Source: an uncultured Bacteroidota bacterium
Lineage (GTDB): Bacteria; Bacteroidota; Bacteroidia; Flavobacteriales; Flavobacteriaceae
Assembly (NCBI GenBank): GCA_902602415.1
Contig: CACKQW010000006.1
Location: 1 to 64,000 of the forward strand
Reading direction: 5' to 3'
DNA: 64,000 bases
Shown: piece after piece, positions 62,855 to 64,000 of the stretch
Layout of the letters: every line of letters begins with the position of its first letter
Position numbering within the stretch: the stretch's first letter is position 1
Notes under the pieces: generated by a model
The model's database searches: none
Seen by the model: only the letters and a program-made list of their open reading frames with translations
Told to the model about the DNA's origin: nothing
Position numbers and translations under genes: made by a program

Positions 62855-63553
62855 ATGAATACAAAAAAAAGAATCCTTTTAGTTGAAGATGATCCAAATT
62901 TTGGAATCATTTTAAGAGATTTTTTAAAAATGAATGAGTATGATGTCATTTTAGCAAAAAATGGAATGGAGGGTTTTGAAAAATTTAAAAAGTTCGAATT
63001 TAACTTATGTATTCTTGATGTAATGATGCCATATAAAGATGGTTTTACTTTGGCAACTGAAATTAAATCAGTTTCCCCTGATACACCTATAATTTTCTTA
63101 ACTGCAAAATCAATGAAAGAAGATGTCTTAAAGGGATATAAAGTAGGTGCAGATGATTATTTAAAAAAGCCTTTTGATAGTGATGTTTTATTATTCAAAA
63201 TAAAGGCAATTTTAAAAAGGAATAAGCTATCCACAATCATTGACAATACAGAAACTGAATTTTCATTTGGCTTTTTTCAATTTAATTCTAAATTAAGGCA
63301 TTTAGTTTTCAAGAATGATAAGCCTATTAAGCTTTCTCCCAAGGAAAATATGCTTTTAAAGTTACTCTTGCTACATAAAAATGATCTCATGCCAAGAGAA
63401 CTTGCTTTGACCAGAATATGGCACGATGATAACTATTTCACATCAAGAAGTATGGATGTTTACATTGCTAAGTTAAGAAAGCAACTTCAAAAAGATCCTA
63501 AGGTAAGTATTAGCAATATTCATGGAGAAGGGTTTAGGTTGATTGTTGATTAA
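62855..63553 (+). CDS. OmpR-family response regulator
   Basis: 232-aa partner of the upstream kinase. Receiver domain with acidic pair EDD (residues 11-13), phospho-acceptor Asp55 in LDVMMPYKDG and Lys in YLKKPFD; a winged-helix DNA-binding domain follows (KLSPKENMLLKLLLLHKND and SMDVYIAKLRKQLQKDPKV). Similar to RprY-type regulators. It starts 3 bases after the kinase stop and overlaps the convergent miaA by 20 bases. Confidence 0.94.
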   Translation: MNTKKRILLVEDDPNFGIILRDFLKMNEYDVILAKNGMEGFEKFKKFEFNLCILDVMMPYKDGFTLATEIKSVSPDTPIIFLTAKSMKEDVLKGYKVGADDYLKKPFDSDVLLFKIKAILKRNKLSTIIDNTETEFSFGFFQFNSKLRHLVFKNDKPIKLSPKENMLLKLLLLHKNDLMPRELALTRIWHDDNYFTSRSMDVYIAKLRKQLQKDPKVSISNIHGEGFRLIVD

Positions 63554-64000
63554 TTTCTATATAATTAATTAATTCCTCAACATTAGGTTTATCAAACCAT
63601 TTTACATAGTTTTTTGAACGAAACCATGTAAGTTGTCTTTTTGCATATCTTCTTGAGTTAACTTTTATTTTTTCAACACAATTTTCAAGTGAATCTTTAC
63701 CATCTAGGTACTCAAATATTTCTTTATAACCAATAGTATTTAGTGCATTATTTTTCCTAAAGTTATACAAAGACCTAACCTCACTCACTAGTCCATTTGC
63801 CACCATGCTATCAACTCTTTTATCTATTACCTCATACAATTCTTTTCTATTACAATCTAGTCCGATGCAGAGGAAATCATATTTTGGAGTTTTTTGAGTT
63901 TTATCAATTATTTGAGAGTATTTTTTTTTACTTGTAAGGCATATTTCTAATGCTCTTATAACCCTTCTTGGGTTTTTCATATCAATTTTATCTGATATTT
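63534..64000 (-). CDS. miaA: tRNA dimethylallyltransferase, C-terminal part (runs off the window)
   Basis: Transfers dimethylallyl to A37 of UNN-reading tRNAs. The visible ~155 residues contain the conserved NPRRVIRALEICLTS, YDFLCIGLDCNRKELYE, LNTIGYKEIFEYLDG and NSRRYAKRQLTWFR motifs. The frame stays open through the right edge (ISDKID before the track's ATG), so the ATG at 63980 is internal and the N-terminal P-loop half lies outside the window. Confidence 0.93.
   Translation of the reverse strand, partial: ISDKIDMKNPRRVIRALEICLTSKKKYSQIIDKTQKTPKYDFLCIGLDCNRKELYEVIDKRVDSMVANGLVSEVRSLYNFRKNNALNTIGYKEIFEYLDGKDSLENCVEKIKVNSRRYAKRQLTWFRSKNYVKWFDKPNVEELINYIEINQQST

Overview
The window is a 64 kb piece of a compact, AT-rich genome (roughly 30% G+C by eye, not computed) from the Bacteroidetes, most likely a marine or otherwise free-living member of Flavobacteriia. 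The evidence is a cleaved-cargo type IX secretion (T9SS) sorting tail on two large secreted proteins, a PorD/DUF4835 gene, a HmuY/TonB-type haem locus, a split transketolase, a monomeric isocitrate dehydrogenase, the small omega-like RNA polymerase subunit, and recurrent TAnnTTTG (-7) promoter boxes with no Shine-Dalgarno sequences. There are no prophage genes, insertion sequences, CRISPR arrays or rRNA genes. Gene ends overlap repeatedly, which suggests a streamlined genome.

Layout. 1-3.8 kb: SurA chaperone and aconitase. 3.8-7.75 kb (minus): a zeaxanthin-type carotenoid operon crtI-crtB-crtZ-crtY. It sits directly behind a tRNA-Leu(GAG), whose first base is the last base of the stop codon of an AraC-family regulator gene. 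7.85-16 kb: an iron/haem acquisition island made of AraC regulator + DUF6607-like secreted protein, an Fe(III) ABC importer (binding lipoprotein, fused permease, ATPase), and a TonB-dependent receptor + HmuY-like lipoprotein. 16-21.5 kb: DCC thiol protein, FISUMP surface protein, tRNA-Lys, shikimate kinase, a phosphoribosyltransferase, an FKBP-like lipoprotein with an acidic calcium-type tail, and two-gene transketolase. 21.6-27.3 kb: tgt, lptG-like permease, EamA exporter, accA, dnaB. 27.3-31.4 kb (minus): thrS-infC-rpmI-rplT translation cluster, preceded by murQ and a small membrane protein. 31.4-36.8 kb (minus): icd, a ~430-nt non-coding region that looks like a structured RNA, rplS, trmD, and a DegP-type protease. 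36.9-45.4 kb: dapF, mltG, an RsmI-like methyltransferase, dnaA, a thioesterase, ribD, prmC, ligA. 45.4-53.4 kb: a split 5'-nucleotidase, then DUF6913-bamD-rpoZ-coaBC-porD-recN-fabI. 53.5-58.6 kb: two secreted T9SS cargo proteins. 58.7-64 kb: glycosyltransferase, YbbR protein, coaE, a sensor kinase/response regulator pair, and the end of miaA.

How the parts work together: most of the window is housekeeping (envelope biogenesis, translation, replication, cofactors). The distinctive part is 3.8-16 kb, where membrane carotenoid synthesis, a tRNA and haem/iron uptake share one neighbourhood and probably part of one transcript.

Most worth following up: (1) the unassigned structured RNA candidate between rplS and icd, which has its own terminator and an 11-bp long-range helix; (2) four genes (crtY, infC, murQ, rsmI-like) whose conserved N-termini have no ATG, GTG or TTG start and seem to begin at AUA or AUU, so the supplied ORF track truncates three of them and misses infC altogether; (3) promoter boxes placed so that several mRNAs would be leaderless.
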